Of a stretch of 64,000 nucleotides of DNA, positions 44,140 to 55,412 are shown piece by piece. The position numbers and the translations under genes are program-made. Source of the stretch: Macrothele yani (lineage: Eukaryota > Arthropoda > Arachnida > Araneae > Macrothelidae); the NCBI GenBank assembly GCA_039090855.1, contig CM077011.1, forward strand, positions 27,991,001 to 28,055,000. The letters run 5' to 3'. The notes under the pieces were generated by a model. That model did no database searches. It had not been told where the DNA came from and saw nothing but the letters and a program-made list of their open reading frames with translations. Numbering within the stretch: position 1 is the stretch's first letter; each line of letters starts with the position of its first letter.

Positions 44140-45334
44140 CACCGAAGAGCAATTGAATTAGAGATACCTGTCTAGTAACGTGTAGCACCACCTTTCGCCC
44201 TGATGACGGCGGCGATTCGTCTCGGCATGGACTCGACAAGACACCGGAAGCGTTGGGAAGCCAAACGGATCCACGACCCCTGAACAAGCTCCCACAGTTC
44301 ACGAAGATTTGATGGAGGGGGATCATCTCTCTCGATGGCATCACAGATGTGCTCGATGGGATTGAGGTGACTTAGCTGGCCAAGAAAGCGAGGTCACGTC
44401 GGTGGAGTGTTCATCCAACCATTCGGACACAATTCGGGAGCTGCATTGTCATGTTGCAGGATGAGGTCCCCAGTGGGATGTTGAAGACGCACAAACGGGA
44501 GCAAATGGTAGTGCAGGATATCCCGGTAACGTTGACCTGTGAGGGACGATGCCACACGTACCAGGGGTCCCATTTCAGTCCAAGTAAACAGTCCCCAGAC
44601 GAGAATGCCACCCCCACCAGCTTGAAGAGTACCCTGCTGGCAAGAAGGATCCATCGCTTCATGTGGTTTGCGCCGCACTCGTATCCAGCCATCCGCATGT
44701 ACAAACGTGAATCTCGACTCATCAATCTAGGCAATATTTTTTCCACATGTCTAGGGTCCAGTGGCGATGTTTCCGCGCCCATGCTAATCTTTGCACCCTT
44801 GTGATGTGCGGTCAGCTGCGGTACCCTCGTGGGACGATGGCTTCGGTACCCCATAGCGAGTAGATGGTTCTGTATGGTGTGGCTGCTTACACGTTTATGT
44901 GCACCAGCGTTAAATTGACGAGTGATTTCTTGTACTGTGGCCCGTATATCCGCTGTTACAATGCGAGCTAGCCGACGATGACCCCGCTCATCCACACGCT
45001 GTTATCCACGGCAGTTGGCCCTTGCAGGGATGGTTTTACCGGATTCGATGTACTCATAGTGCAGCCGTGACACAGTGACTCATGAAAATCCCAGTGCCTG
45101 CACGACTTCCGAGATGGAGTGACTCATTCGTCGGGTCCCGACAATTTGCCCACGATCAAATGCGCTTAGATCCTTCTTCTTACCCATACTGCGTCCGACT
45201 CTTACTGATTCCCGTCGTATCACTCCTTATAATGTCGGATCCCTGCATACATCATGTCGTTTCCGTTTACAGTTCCGCCCACAGCGCCACATTTGCATAA
45301 CACCAGCTGTCTTTAATTCAGTTGCTCTTCAGTG
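44140..45334 (-). mobile_element. Tc1-like element, family 1, uninterrupted copy
   Basis: TIRs with CTGAAGAGCAA(T/C)TGAAT and flanking TA (44138-44139 and 45335-45336). 1195 bp. It is the sister of 33870-35511 in opposite orientation. Confidence 0.92.
44172..45187 (-). pseudogene. Tc1-like transposase, family 1, degenerate
   Basis: The minus strand starts MGKKKDLSAFDRGQIVGTRR. Stops break it near 45085 and 45005. The frame 44411-44995 carries RATVQEITRQFNAG and SSHTIQNHLLAMGY; another (44394-44678) carries GGILVWGLFTWTEMGPL and LILQHDNAAPE (second Asp). It ends RAKGGATRY with stop at 44172-44174. Confidence 0.83.
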
Positions 45335-45393
45335 TAAGTGAGTCACGGAAAAATTCGCATTGGCCGCCACCGGGAATCGCATTTAGTTACTTA

Positions 45394-45438
45394 CTGTTGG
45401 AGCTTATTTTTCTGAAGAAAAATAATAAGCTCCAACAG
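45394..45438. repeat. 20-bp inverted repeat
   Basis: CTGTTGGAGCTTATTTTTCT and its reverse complement (one difference) with a 4-base loop. The right arm motif recurs near 59895. Confidence 0.75.
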
Positions 45439-45535
45439 AAAATAAAATGACTGATTCCCCCACATTAATAACAGAAAACACTTTATCATCGCGCAGTTAA
45501 AGTTCTACCTTATACGTAACTGTAATGTACTGGTA

Positions 45536-45605
45536 TTTCTGGCTCAATGGTAGCACGCTTGGTTTCCGTTGAAAAGTTCCTGTGTTCGAAACCCACCAAT
45601 GGTAA
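45536..45605 (+). tRNA. tRNA-like sequence (SINE head or tRNA pseudogene)
   Basis: TGGCTCAATGGTAGCA fits an A box and D arm, and GTGTTCGAAACCCACC fits a B box and T arm. The acceptor stem and anticodon loop are not convincing, so a working tRNA is unlikely. Confidence 0.4.
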
Positions 45606-46289
45606 AGGGAAAAGGATTCGTAAGAAGCCTGAAATAGTCAAAATCGAAGGTTTTGCGAAATTTCTATATAAATACGAAAAAACGCGAAACTGGTTTTTGT
45701 GAAATAAACGAAATTACTGACTACAGAAATTATGTCAAAATATTGAAGTCAGAAGAAACGAGAACTTTTAAAAACGGAAATTTCGTTAAAAGATGGACTC
45801 CTACCGACAATTTTCCGTGAATTCACGAAACTTATCTTAGTGAAAAAGAAAGCTAGTCTCGTACAATAAATATGCGACCCATGCCGCTTCCGGGACCCAG
45901 GCTGAGCTCAAACGACTAGCAAGAGACCTACGTCCGTGGCCGCTACTTACAGTGATGTGCAAATGTATTGCATCATTTGCAAAAACCATGAATTTTTAAG
46001 TTTATCTCTTTTTTTTTTAGCTAACTAAGTTTCGTAATAATTTCACCATTTATATGTCATTAGATGCGAAATTTAATGGAGATTTCAAAAATGTCTTAGT
46101 TTTCCCTGTAGCTTCTTCTGTCCTTAAGGTACATTACAAAAAATATAAGTCGAATATTATGAAAAGGATCATTTATCCAATACTTAGGTTTACAGCAATA
46201 AATCGTTTTTGTAATTCATAAGGAATGAAATAACAATTAAATACAGAAATGTCATGAAGCAAAATTATAAAATGCATCTAATATTTTTT

Positions 46290-47283
46290 TGCCCAGCCTT
46301 TAGCTTTAATCACATCTTTGCATCTTGATGGCATACTGTGAACAAGGTTTTATAAAACATTGGGTTGAACAATACGATTCCAAATTTGAATTACATCTTC
46401 AATGAACTGGATTTTGGTTGTTGGCTTCTTTTTTTATAGTTCATACGACACTTTGAACCTCAAATTTTTGATTGTTTTAAGTCCGGTGACTGTGGTGGCC
46501 AATCAAGATGCTGAAACCACTTTTTCACTACTTGAGCACGATGACAGGGAGTATTGTCATCTTGAAAAATAAAATCGACGTCATAAAGTGTTCTAGGTGA
46601 TGGTAGCATCTTGTTTTCTAATATCCAGATGTATTTCTGGGCATTTACCTTACCATCGACATTATGGAGGTTCCCAATGCCATGTGCACACAAGAAGCTT
46701 CAAACCATGACCTTCACCGGATGCTTAACAGTAGTCACTGTGCAACTTGGATGGAATTCTTCATGCTTGAATCTCCTTACATAGGCACTACTCTGATTCC
46801 CATTAAGGCAAAATTCTGATTCATCACTGAAAAGAACATTTTCCCATTGCTTCGTTTCCATGAGACATGCCGTTTTGCCCTCTCAAGTCTACGATGTCAT
46901 TGATTGCCAGTTAACTGTGGTTTACGCCTGTCTTTGCAGCCACGTAAGTCATAGTGAAGCATCCTCCTCCTAAAAGTAGATGTACTAACAGTAACATCAG
47001 TCACTTCAGACCATCATTGAAGCAATTCAGGTGAATTGAGCCTCCTGTCTGCCAAGCTTAGCTTTCTGAGTACTTTGTCCTGCCTGGGTGTAGTGGATCT
47101 GGGCCTTCCATTGCGAAGCATATTTTTAATACCGCTGGTGTCTTTTACTTTCTTTAGTAGCCTAATAACTGTAGGTTGATCAAAGCCCACTCTTTCAGCG
47201 ATTTGCCTTATAGAATACCCCTCTTCATGTAGAACAACTATTTTTACTCTATCCGCTGTGCACAATTCCGCAGTTTTAACTAT
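46290..47283 (-). pseudogene. Tc1-like transposase, family 3
   Basis: The conserved start is ATA instead of ATG (47281-47283), reading VKTAELCTADRVKIVVL. The helix-turn-helix region SIRQIAERVGFDQPTVIRLL and the linker NGRPRSTTPRQDK follow. In other frames come MFFSDESEFCL (first Asp) and, in 46460-46693, VDFIFQDDNTPCHRA (second Asp) and WPPQSPDLKQ, where the Glu block is corrupted. Several stops. Confidence 0.82.
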
Positions 47284-47352
47284 TATTGAAAATGTACACA
47301 AATTATACCCTAATAACAACAAGCGACATCTACAATGCTGTAGTAGATCAGA

Positions 47353-47663
47353 TGAGATCATATGTAGAGGATTTTAGGAAGGGAGTGTCTGACCCCAGGT
47401 CTTAAACAACCTTTAGAAATAGGAAGCTAGGAGATTTGGGCTAGAGTGCCCGATAGGAAAATGACACGGACGCGAGGTAGAAAGGGGGAGGAAGACGCCT
47501 TTATTTATTACCGTAGGACCAATGCCCGGTGCCCGACAGCTTAACGTGTCTATCCGACGCACGGCGGATATTTAGTGGTTGGAGCGTTCGCACCTACCTG
47601 GGATCGAACTTGAGGTTCCCCCGTGGCAGTCACGAACGTTTACCACGAGGCCATCGGCGACCC
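47353..47663 (-). mobile_element. tRNA-derived SINE, family C, copy 1 (minus)
   Basis: Read on the minus strand, the head is GGGTCGCCGATGGCCTCGTG with B box AGTTCGATCCC, then CCGTGCGTCGGATAGACACG, AATAAATAAAGGCG and the TATCGGGCACTCTAG body. ACAATG(C/T)T(G/C)TAGTA lies on both sides (about 47332 and 47664), a likely target duplication. Confidence 0.82.
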
Positions 47664-47685
47664 ACAATGTTCTAGTAGATCAGAT

Positions 47686-47985
47686 CATATGTAAAGAATT
47701 TTAAGAAGGGAGTGTCTGACTCCAGGTCGTAAACAACCCTTAGAAATAGGAAGCTAGGAGATTTGGGCTAGAGTGCCCGATAGGAAAGTGACACGGAAGC
47801 GAGGTAGAAAGGGGAGGAAGACGCCCTTATTTATTACCTTAGGGCCAGTGCCCGGGGCCCGAAGGTTTAACGTGCCCACCCGACGTACTGCGGATATTGA
47901 GTGGTTCGAGCGTTCGTACCTGCGTGGGATCGAACCTGAGGTCTTCTCCGTGGCAGTCACGAACGTTGACCACTAGGCCAACAAC
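47686..47985 (-). mobile_element. tRNA-derived SINE, family C, copy 2 (minus)
   Basis: The same structure as the preceding copy, with B box GGTTCGATCCC. The head ends near 47985 (GTTGGCCTAGTGGTCAAC on the minus strand). Two copies in the same orientation lie side by side, so insertion of one next to the other or a tandem duplication are both possible. Confidence 0.82.
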
Positions 47986-48324
47986 TCACTAGCAGCTCTG
48001 CGTCAACCTTTATAAAGGCTGGAGTAGGATTAGTATAGCATTAGGAAGCAGCCAATCAGATAAACGAATGTCTATGATTGGCTGTAAAAACTGGTACGCG
48101 CTAACGTGAATTTCAATGTGTTTGTCAAACCCCATGTTTTATGTCATATCTTAAGAACAGAAGTAGCTACAGGAAAACCTGTGGCTTGTTTGAAATCTTC
48201 GTTCAATTTCGCATCTAATGACATAAAAACGATGAAATAACTATGAAAATTAGTTATTTAAAAACGAGTCAAACTTGAAAATTCAAGGTTTTTGCAGGTG
48301 ATGCTGTAATTTTGTGCACCACTG

Positions 48325-49217
48325 TATATGTAAACATAAGCGTCAATCAATTATCATTAACTGCGTTTGTTATGCCATTAACATTCTTTTTATTTATATG
48401 CAGGGAGAGAGAATCAACATCCTTGTATGTGTTACTTTGGTCTGTAATAGTAAATATTTGGAAGCAAAATCTGCGATCCATGCTTTCGTTTTTTCATGTG
48501 TTTCCTTCGTCAAGAATGCCAGATGTTCGTGTGCGTATGTGAGGTGGGGATTGCAACAAAGAATAAACGTGCAGAAGTATACTTAATTGATTATGACGTG
48601 ATAAAAACTGAGAAAGTGTTCTACCGAAAGCAAAAAATAATCTTAGTAAAATCAAGGAGTTAAAACCAATAGGCTATTAAACAATAAAAAGGTTAAAAAT
48701 ATAGTAAAATTAATTTTTTTAAGTAATGAACGAGAAGGATATGATCAGCAGGTTCCAGGAGGTGGTATGTGTAAGCGCTTGGTACAAAGCCACAGTAGTT
48801 AACCTCGTCGGCGAGATGCTTGGAATTAACAGTGGGGATGGCAGAAGAATGCGTACGTCTCGTATTAGTTCAGTTGCAAATTAAGAGAACGAGGGTTTTT
48901 TTTTTTTTTTCGAGTAGCAGCGTTACGGCGGAATGAATGAAGAACGGTAATGTGCATTGTCTTCGCATTCCAAGTATTTGGGCGATTTGTTTCGTTAGCT
49001 TCGTAGTTCTGGCGGAGTGGAAAGATCTGCGGTGTTTGACTAAGTCGGCGTCATTTGGTCGGCGGCATATTCGTTTCAACGCTTTAAATTTTCTGAGCAA
49101 TCCGCAAATTTTTACAGTACAAACACTATAAGCCTCGTATTACTAGTTATATATTTGAATAAAAATTTATCAGCTTCCATCGTTTCACCTATGGAAAATT
49201 ACATCGTTAAGCCATTA
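48325..49217. other. No recognisable gene
   Basis: Only short frames, none with a family motif. A T run at 48896-48911. Confidence 0.4.
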
Positions 49218-50372
49218 CATTATGGGCACCTACCTAATAATCTGTAGGACCCCCTTTAGCCCACAAAACAGCTGCCACTCGGCGAGGCATCGATTCCATG
49301 AGGTGGCAATAGGTATCCTGGGCCATCAGGTACCATAATGTCAACATCAGGTCCTCCAGTTCCCGTGCCTTTCGGGGTGGTGGTGATTTAGCGCGAACCC
49401 GCTTTTCCAAGTCGAACCACAAATGTTCGATTGGGTTCACAGCAGGTGAATTTGAAGCCTAGGGCATTAACAGAAAGTCACCAGCATGTTCCTCGAACCG
49501 CTCCTTTATGATTCTGGCAGTGTGACATGACGCATTATCCTGTTGGTAATGACCATCACCAGCAGGGAACATAGTTGCTATGAATGGCTGAACTTGGTCG
49601 GTAACGATGTTCAGATACCTGACAGCTGTCAGGGATTGTGCTATTGGAATAATGGGGCCTAAAGAGTCCCAAGAACACATCGCCCACGGCATAACACCGC
49701 CTTCGCTGGCCTGTTTCCGCCCACCAGTGCATCCAGGGGCCATAGCCTCCGTTGTTAATCGGCGTATCCGCCCTCGGCTGTCTACGTGACGCATCAGGAA
49801 TCTTGATTCGTCAGACCAGGCCACTTTCTTCCAATCTTGATGATCTTGTGCCCATTTCATGCGTTGTTCGCGATGACGTACAGTGAGCATGGGATTCGGC
49901 TGCGTAGGCCCATGCGCAGAAGGCTGCGATCAAGTGAGTATATTGTGACACATTGTCCTGATTACCACTGTTGTAGCTGCGGGCGATTTGTCGCACTGTG
50001 GCCCTTCGGTCGCTGTGAACAATGCGCGACAGTCTTCGCTCCCCTCTGCCATCAGTGAGCTGCGAACGGCACACGGCTAGACGAGTGTTCGTCGTTTGGC
50101 CCTCTGTGCACCACTTTTGATACGTACTCGCTACAGCGGAACATGAACAAGCCACGCCGTTTCCGAGCTCTCAGTTCCGAGGCGCCGTATCATCACAATT
50201 TGTCCTTTATGAAACTATGATAAATCGGCAGCTTTTCCCATTCTGACTCCGAACATTCTACTAACCGAAAGCCGGCCCTTGCGTTGTATATATACTGCTC
50301 TGTGAACTTCACCTGCACCATCGTTCGGTCTCCAGGCGCTCTCATTTCTCTACGCCGGGAGTGGTCATAATG
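49218..50372 (-). mobile_element. Tc1-like element, family 4
   Basis: Short TIRs beginning CATTATG(G/A)(G/C)CA are flanked by TA at 49216-49217 and 50373-50374. 1155 bp. Confidence 0.82.
49234..50241 (-). pseudogene. Tc1-like transposase, family 4, frameshifted
   Basis: It starts MGKAADLS and stops after eight codons (TAG), then HKGQIVMIRRLG, the second HTH with RRATVRQIARSYNSG, KKVAWSDESRFLMRHVDSR (first Asp), GHYQQDNASCHTARI (second Asp), NPIEHLWFDLEKRV (Glu) and ends WAKGGPTDY. Frames 49234-49440, 49459-49890 and 49811-50155 are joined by at least two shifts. Confidence 0.85.
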
Positions 50373-50569
50373 TAATAGATCATGATGTTAATTCCAATAT
50401 TTTACACAAATTGCGGGACTCTTCGCAATCTGTCATGCAAGTTCCTAAATTTAATGTTATATTCTTAATTTCCAAGTTATGGACGCTGTAATATTGGGCA
50501 CTTCTTTTTTCAGCAGAAGTAAACCAAATGGGAAATGTGTTACGTACACGCGCTTACTAACGTGTTGCT

Positions 50570-51035
50570 TCATCTTCTGCCTCAGAACAGGAGCCACGAG
50601 GTCTTGGTAAGGACTCAATGAGGTGTTAAAAACGCGGAAGTGGTATTGCCTCCCATGTAGGGAGGATCATCTGTCATACTGCATTCAGAGTTGCCGCTGG
50701 GAGTTGACTGTCCCGGACAGATCTTCCCATACGTTCCACAAATTCTCAGTAAGATTGAGGTCCGGCGATCGAGTGGGGTAAACTCACTTGAATGCTTCTG
50801 GAGCCAATTGGTTGCCACTCGGGAAGTATGCGGTGTGGCGTCGTCCTGTTGGATGATGGCGTCATGTTGCCGAAAGAGAATCGTTACGAACGGGTATCGA
50901 TGGTTGTTGGCGAGCGGTACTACGAGGAGCCTCATTTTAAGCCCACGTAAACGCACCCGAAAGAGTTACACCGCCTCCACCTTCCTGTATGACCTCAATT
51001 TGGCAAGCTGGGTTCATCGCTTCGTGTAGTTTACG

Positions 51036-51134
<99 letters not shown>

Positions 51135-51560
51135 GCCTCCCATCGGTGTGATCAAGTTGAAACCGTGATTCGTCGGTCCAGATGGTGTGATTCCACCCCA
51201 CCCCCCGCACTGCAGTTGCGATTGACCTTTACAAACTGCAGCCTAATCTTTCGGTGCTTTGCAGTCAACAAGGGGACACGATGTGGACGTCGACTGCCGC
51301 AGCATATTTTTTCCATGCTACAACTGATGGTCTTTGTTCGTAAGCTTGTGGAACCTTAGTCATGAAATTCCGATTTTATCTGCTCCGCGGTAGCCGTGCG
51401 ATTCTTTGCAACGATGTGTAACAGTGCGCCCACCTCGAGAGTCAGTTGCATGCTTGCAGCCACATTTCTCTCGTTAGTTGGGAGTCTTGCCGTATTTTAC
51501 GTAATCTTGGTATATACGTATGTGCGATGGTCTGACATGTAAACCCTAACAATTCAGCAG
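50570..51560 (-). pseudogene. Tc1-like transposase relic with (CA)n inside
   Basis: Minus-strand pieces read TIWTDESRFQLDHTDGR (first Asp), WRKLHEAMNPACQ, IIQQDDATPHTSRVATNWLQ (second Asp) and, down to 50615, remnants of the Glu region. The (CA)n run at 51037-51131 lies exactly between DGR and VWRK. TIRs were not identified. Confidence 0.75.
51037..51131. repeat. (CA)n microsatellite
   Basis: About 47 uninterrupted CA units. Confidence 0.98.
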
Positions 51561-52084
51561 TTGAAATGAGCAACTAGCCTTCCTCGCAGCTACTATCTGG
51601 CCACCGTCAAACTCAACCTACGTCGCTGCCGTTACTCATGATTACTTTTCCGTGTCGTGTTTCCAATGTGTAGAGACCTGCTCTGTTTACAGGCATTGCT
51701 ACTTTCAGCATCCCACGTGATACTTCTGCGTTGTATATTGCTATCGGGATGTATATAATACTTTGTCCATTCTGTGTACATATTTTCTTTTGAAGTTTGT
51801 ATTTCATCCTTCCGGCAAGTGCCATAAACAATTACACAGCAGCACTGAAACTAACAAAAAGCCGAAAATGTGTTGAAATAAATTAGGCACATAATCGATT
51901 AACTTTTGCTACTACGAGTAGGAAGTTTCGCCAAATCTTTCGCATCCGGTAGTGTTTTGTTAAAATTTATGGGATCGTCAATGTAACAATCCCGTAAATG
52001 TCGATGTAATGTCAGAAATAAGTTTTCGAAGTACGTGGTGATTTTTGTTCCAGGGCGAACAAACTGCAAGTTAATTTTTTTTTT
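51561..52084. other. No recognisable gene
   Basis: No motif or repeat was recognised. Confidence 0.4.
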
Positions 52085-52318
52085 TCGGATGTGTGGCGGT
52101 TAACGGCCACTGTGAGCAACTCTAAGGGCTATATGCAGATGCCGTCCCTAATTTAGGGACGCTGGCTTCAAGCGAGGAAGAGAGCCATTGTCATAAAGAC
52201 AAACACACCAACCATGGCTCATCCAGGACTCTAATCGCGACGAGCTCACACGAACGGTCAGATGCCACCACTGACCATTCGTCCAGGCCAGCGCTCAGAC
52301 CGCGGCGGCTCAAGATAA
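52085..52318 (-). mobile_element. tRNA-derived SINE, family A, minus copy
   Basis: In reverse it shows the family body (TCCCTAAATTAGGGACGGCA region, ATGGTTGGTGTG) and a tRNA-like head with CCGCGGTCTGAGCGCTGG. The B box is degenerate. Confidence 0.75.
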
Positions 52319-52754
52319 AGTTCGAAACTTTGTGTTGTCGCAATCGTTGTCATTAGTCCACTAGTCAAGTATAACAACTGGGATTCTCAGCTTTTCAGTC
52401 AGGGTGCTGGCAACTTGTTCATCATCGTTCGGTAAATCCAGTTCATTTGTGAAACTCCGTTTGCGTATGATAAAGTCGTTTTTTGAAACTCAGATCGTGT
52501 GATAAATCTGTTACAAAACTTTCACACTAAAAAGTTTTTTTTACAAAATTCTGATCTATTGCTGTTGTGTCCATTTCTGTTTTCCATCTTTTTCGCGTTG
52601 TAACTCGCCATTGTGCGAGATCACTCTTCTTAGAGTTTTTTAAGCTGTCTCTTTTAACTGTTTTAAGATAATCTGGTTGTTTTTTTTGCGCATTTGATTT
52701 AGTGAAGGGCGATTACGACGTTGACTTCTTTCTGGGAAATCCTGGCGTGACATA

Positions 52755-54327
52755 CAGTAGCAAACAAAAGTATTTGGCGAAACACTTTTTTGACCATAAT
52801 TTATTTTCTGCTGGACCAAATCGGGTCATTTTGGGATATGATATGTGTTGATTCGTGGGTTACAATGCCGCGTAGATTATATTTCGCTCAGAGCTAATTT
52901 GTCGTTCGAAATGGGCCATAGTCAAGAGTCGCCAATTATTACCCATTTGTTTGCTGCATGCATTAATGTTTTTCTTGTGATTTTTGTGGATTTTGTGATG
53001 TGCAGTGTGATAATAAGTCAATCTTAGGTTTTCAGAAATGGGTGAAAAGGCGGAGATCCCTGTTGGAGCTCGCCAGACGGCCGTGAACATGATGGAATCC
53101 GGAATACGCATCACCGACATTGCGAGGGCCCCGAAGATCCGACACCAGTCCATTTCAGCTATCCTGCAACGTTATAAGAAGACTTGGACCGTCGAGAACA
53201 GTCCGCGATGGGGTAGGCCTAGTTCCACTACGTTGCGTCAGGATAGACGCATCCTCCGTCGATCTCGTGCTGATCCCACCTTGATTGCTGTGGACATCAC
53301 CACCGAATTCCGCGACAGCGACGACCTGAACGTCAGCCGAATGATCATATCCAGTCATCTCATTGCTGGTGGATTGAATGGAAGACTCCCCGCCAAGAAA
53401 CCACTCATCGGAGTCAAGAATCGACGAGCCAGAGTCGCGTTCGCGCGCCGTCATCGACACTGGACCGCAGAGGACTGGAGTAAGGTGCTTTTCACCGACG
53501 AGAGCAAGTTCAACTTGTTAGGAAGTGATGGCATCCGATACGGACAACGTCTGTGTGGCCAGAGATTCAACTCCCAGTTCATTCATTCGACTGTCAAGCA
53601 CGGAGGAGGATCGCGCATGGTTTACGGCACCTTTTCTCGCAATGGAATGGGCCCCATCATCAAGATTGACGGAATAATGACCGGCCAGAGCTACACGAAC
53701 ATGCTCATCAACGATGTCTTCCCATGGGCAAACCAGAACATGCCACCCGGATGGATCCTGCAGCAAGACAACGACCCGAAGCACACCTCCAGAGTAGCGA
53801 AGGCAGCCTTCCAGCAGCAACAGGTCATACTTCTAGACTGGCCAAGCCAATCTTCAGACCTCAACCCCATCGAGCACATGTGGGAGGAGCTGGAGAGACG
53901 ATGTGCGAAGAAAACCTGCCGGAATAGGGCCCAGACGTTCGACCAGCTGTCTGTAGAATGGGCGCGAATTCCGCAGGTCACCGTCGAGAAGCTAGTGGAC
54001 TCGATGCCGGCCCGTTGTGCAGCTGTTATTAAGTCTCGTGGTTATCCCACTAAGTATTAGTTATTGTTTTGTCGTTTTCTCGTACTTGGTTTCTGTCATC
54101 GTTGGCATTAAATGAATGTGATACACACCTACTTTGTTGGTCAATTTGTATGATCTTTGCGATTAAGCTCGGTACTTGATCTGTGTTAAGGTTTCCGATC
54201 GATCTGCATATGGGTCATGTTTACAACTGAATAACGCATATCATATCCCAAAATGACCCAATTTGGTCCAGCAGAAAAAATATTATGGTCGAAAAAGTGT
54301 TTCGCCAAATACTTTTGTTCGCTACTG
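52755..54327 (+). mobile_element. Intact Tc1-like element, family 5
   Basis: TIRs of about 94 bp (52755-52849 and 54233-54327) differ at about six positions and begin CAGTAGC(A/G)AACAAAAG. TA flanks both sides (52753-52754 and 54328-54329). A single uninterrupted transposase gene lies between them. This is the only potentially autonomous DNA transposon in the window. Confidence 0.95.
53038..54060 (+). CDS. Tc1-like transposase, intact (340 aa)
   Basis: The enzyme would excise the element and insert it at TA. The N-terminal paired helix-turn-helix spans about residues 8-110, with the GRP linker motif (WGRPSST) near residue 60. The DDE catalytic domain follows: VLFTDESKFNLL (first Asp near 160), ILQQDNDPKHTS (second Asp near 245) and SSDLNPIEHMWEEL (Glu), with 34 residues between the second Asp and Glu, hence DD34E. 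The length of 340 residues is normal for the family. The ATG at 53038 opens the HTH without excess sequence. It is G+C-rich compared with its surroundings, a hint of recent arrival. I see no stop or missing catalytic residue. Confidence 0.93.
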   Translation: MGEKAEIPVGARQTAVNMMESGIRITDIARAPKIRHQSISAILQRYKKTWTVENSPRWGRPSSTTLRQDRRILRRSRADPTLIAVDITTEFRDSDDLNVSRMIISSHLIAGGLNGRLPAKKPLIGVKNRRARVAFARRHRHWTAEDWSKVLFTDESKFNLLGSDGIRYGQRLCGQRFNSQFIHSTVKHGGGSRMVYGTFSRNGMGPIIKIDGIMTGQSYTNMLINDVFPWANQNMPPGWILQQDNDPKHTSRVAKAAFQQQQVILLDWPSQSSDLNPIEHMWEELERRCAKKTCRNRAQTFDQLSVEWARIPQVTVEKLVDSMPARCAAVIKSRGYPTKY

Positions 54328-54569
54328 TAAGTGTTTTTCTTGTTCAGTTACGGTTGTTACCATTTCTTGTGATTTTGAATTAAAGATGTTCCAAATTTCT
54401 GAACGTGTAGAGCAGGGGACGGGGAGGGGGAGAGGGGGTAACCTGAGGTTGCCCACTCTGCTCTAGACGTTTGAGTGAAATCCTTTTATTTTTACTATGT
54501 TTTTGTTGTATTTTATTATTTCTATTTTAACCTAAAAATAACAGTGTTTAAAATATCAAAGAGTAAAAG

Positions 54570-54935
54570 AAAATTCAACGATGCAATGCTCCTCAACTGT
54601 CTGTCGCACTTAAAACATTGCTTCTTCAAAAGAAAATTACTGAAGAACATGTTCCCCGGTTAGCAAAGGTAATTGATGAGCAGAAGGATTCATATGAACT
54701 ACTTAAAGAATACGCAGAATTATTAATCGGAGAATGCAATGAAAGGTTAAAACTGACTTTAAGAATCATGACATCACACTCAAATCAACATTTCAACCTC
54801 ACCTTCACTTCAATTCACCATACGCCTAAGATGACACTGCAGTTTAAGGGGGATTCTCATTTTCTTACGCTGATATTACCGCTTTTTTCGAAGTGTTTAT
54901 TGACGAAACTATGCAATCAATTGATTCCAAAGTAG
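54570..54935 (+). pseudogene. hAT transposase relic, first part
   Basis: The readable part (54618-54760) gives KKITEEHVPRLAKVIDEQKD and SYELLKEYAELLIGECNERL, then frames shift through a region that still resembles 'FNLTF.P'. It fits the 'F..L....R....E.....LI.....RF.DF' region of ZBED/SCAND3-type hAT transposases. The rest of the gene continues after two insertions, at 57960. Confidence 0.5.
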
Positions 54936-55138
54936 GTACATCTATTTATTGTTATTTCAGCTATTTACAAAACAGTTTTTAATAAGTTTCATGAAGAATC
55001 ACTCCCGCAAATCCCCCTGGACTATGACACTGCACGAAGATCGGCGATCGCTGGTTGGCATGATTTCTCCACTCCAGGTGATCTGAAACAAAAAAAAAAA
55101 AAAAAACTGTAACGGCGTTTTACTCTATACACAAGTAG

Positions 55139-55304
55139 TTATCGTTTGATGAACCAGAAAAAAAAATATATATTTGAGGAAATGGTGATTTGTCAAATTC
55201 AAATTATCAATTTAGCTCATAACATTGAAAATGTTTTTTGCTATTAAATATATATATATATATATATATATAACGTATCGCGTTTCTGCTTCATCAAACG
55301 ATAA
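55139..55304. repeat. 21-bp inverted repeat around (AT)n
   Basis: TTATCGTTTGATGAA(C)CAGAA at 55139-55159 is inverted at 55284-55304; an (AT)n run lies between, near 55244-55272. Confidence 0.75.
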
Positions 55305-55412
55305 AAGGATGTTTGCTGAACATGCAGTTTTACATTTGAAGTCGCTTAGTCCAATAGTTTTTGAAATATCATGCCAACCATTCGTGAAAAAGCTGTTTCC
55401 AGAAAAACGCAT

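Larger units (their letters stand above)
45950..48324 (-). mobile_element. Tc1-like element, family 3, with about 185-bp TIRs and two SINEs inside
   Basis: TIRs at 45950-46134 and 48140-48324 align over their whole length, beginning CAGTG(A/G)TG and including ATGTCATTAGATGCGAAATT. TA flanks both sides. Without the two SINEs at 47353-47985 the element is about 1.7 kb. The TIRs are much longer than those of the other Tc1 elements here. Confidence 0.9.

Noticed and set aside
50937..51155. Cys-Val repeat protein
   Set aside because: It is the translation of the (CA)n microsatellite inside a transposase relic.
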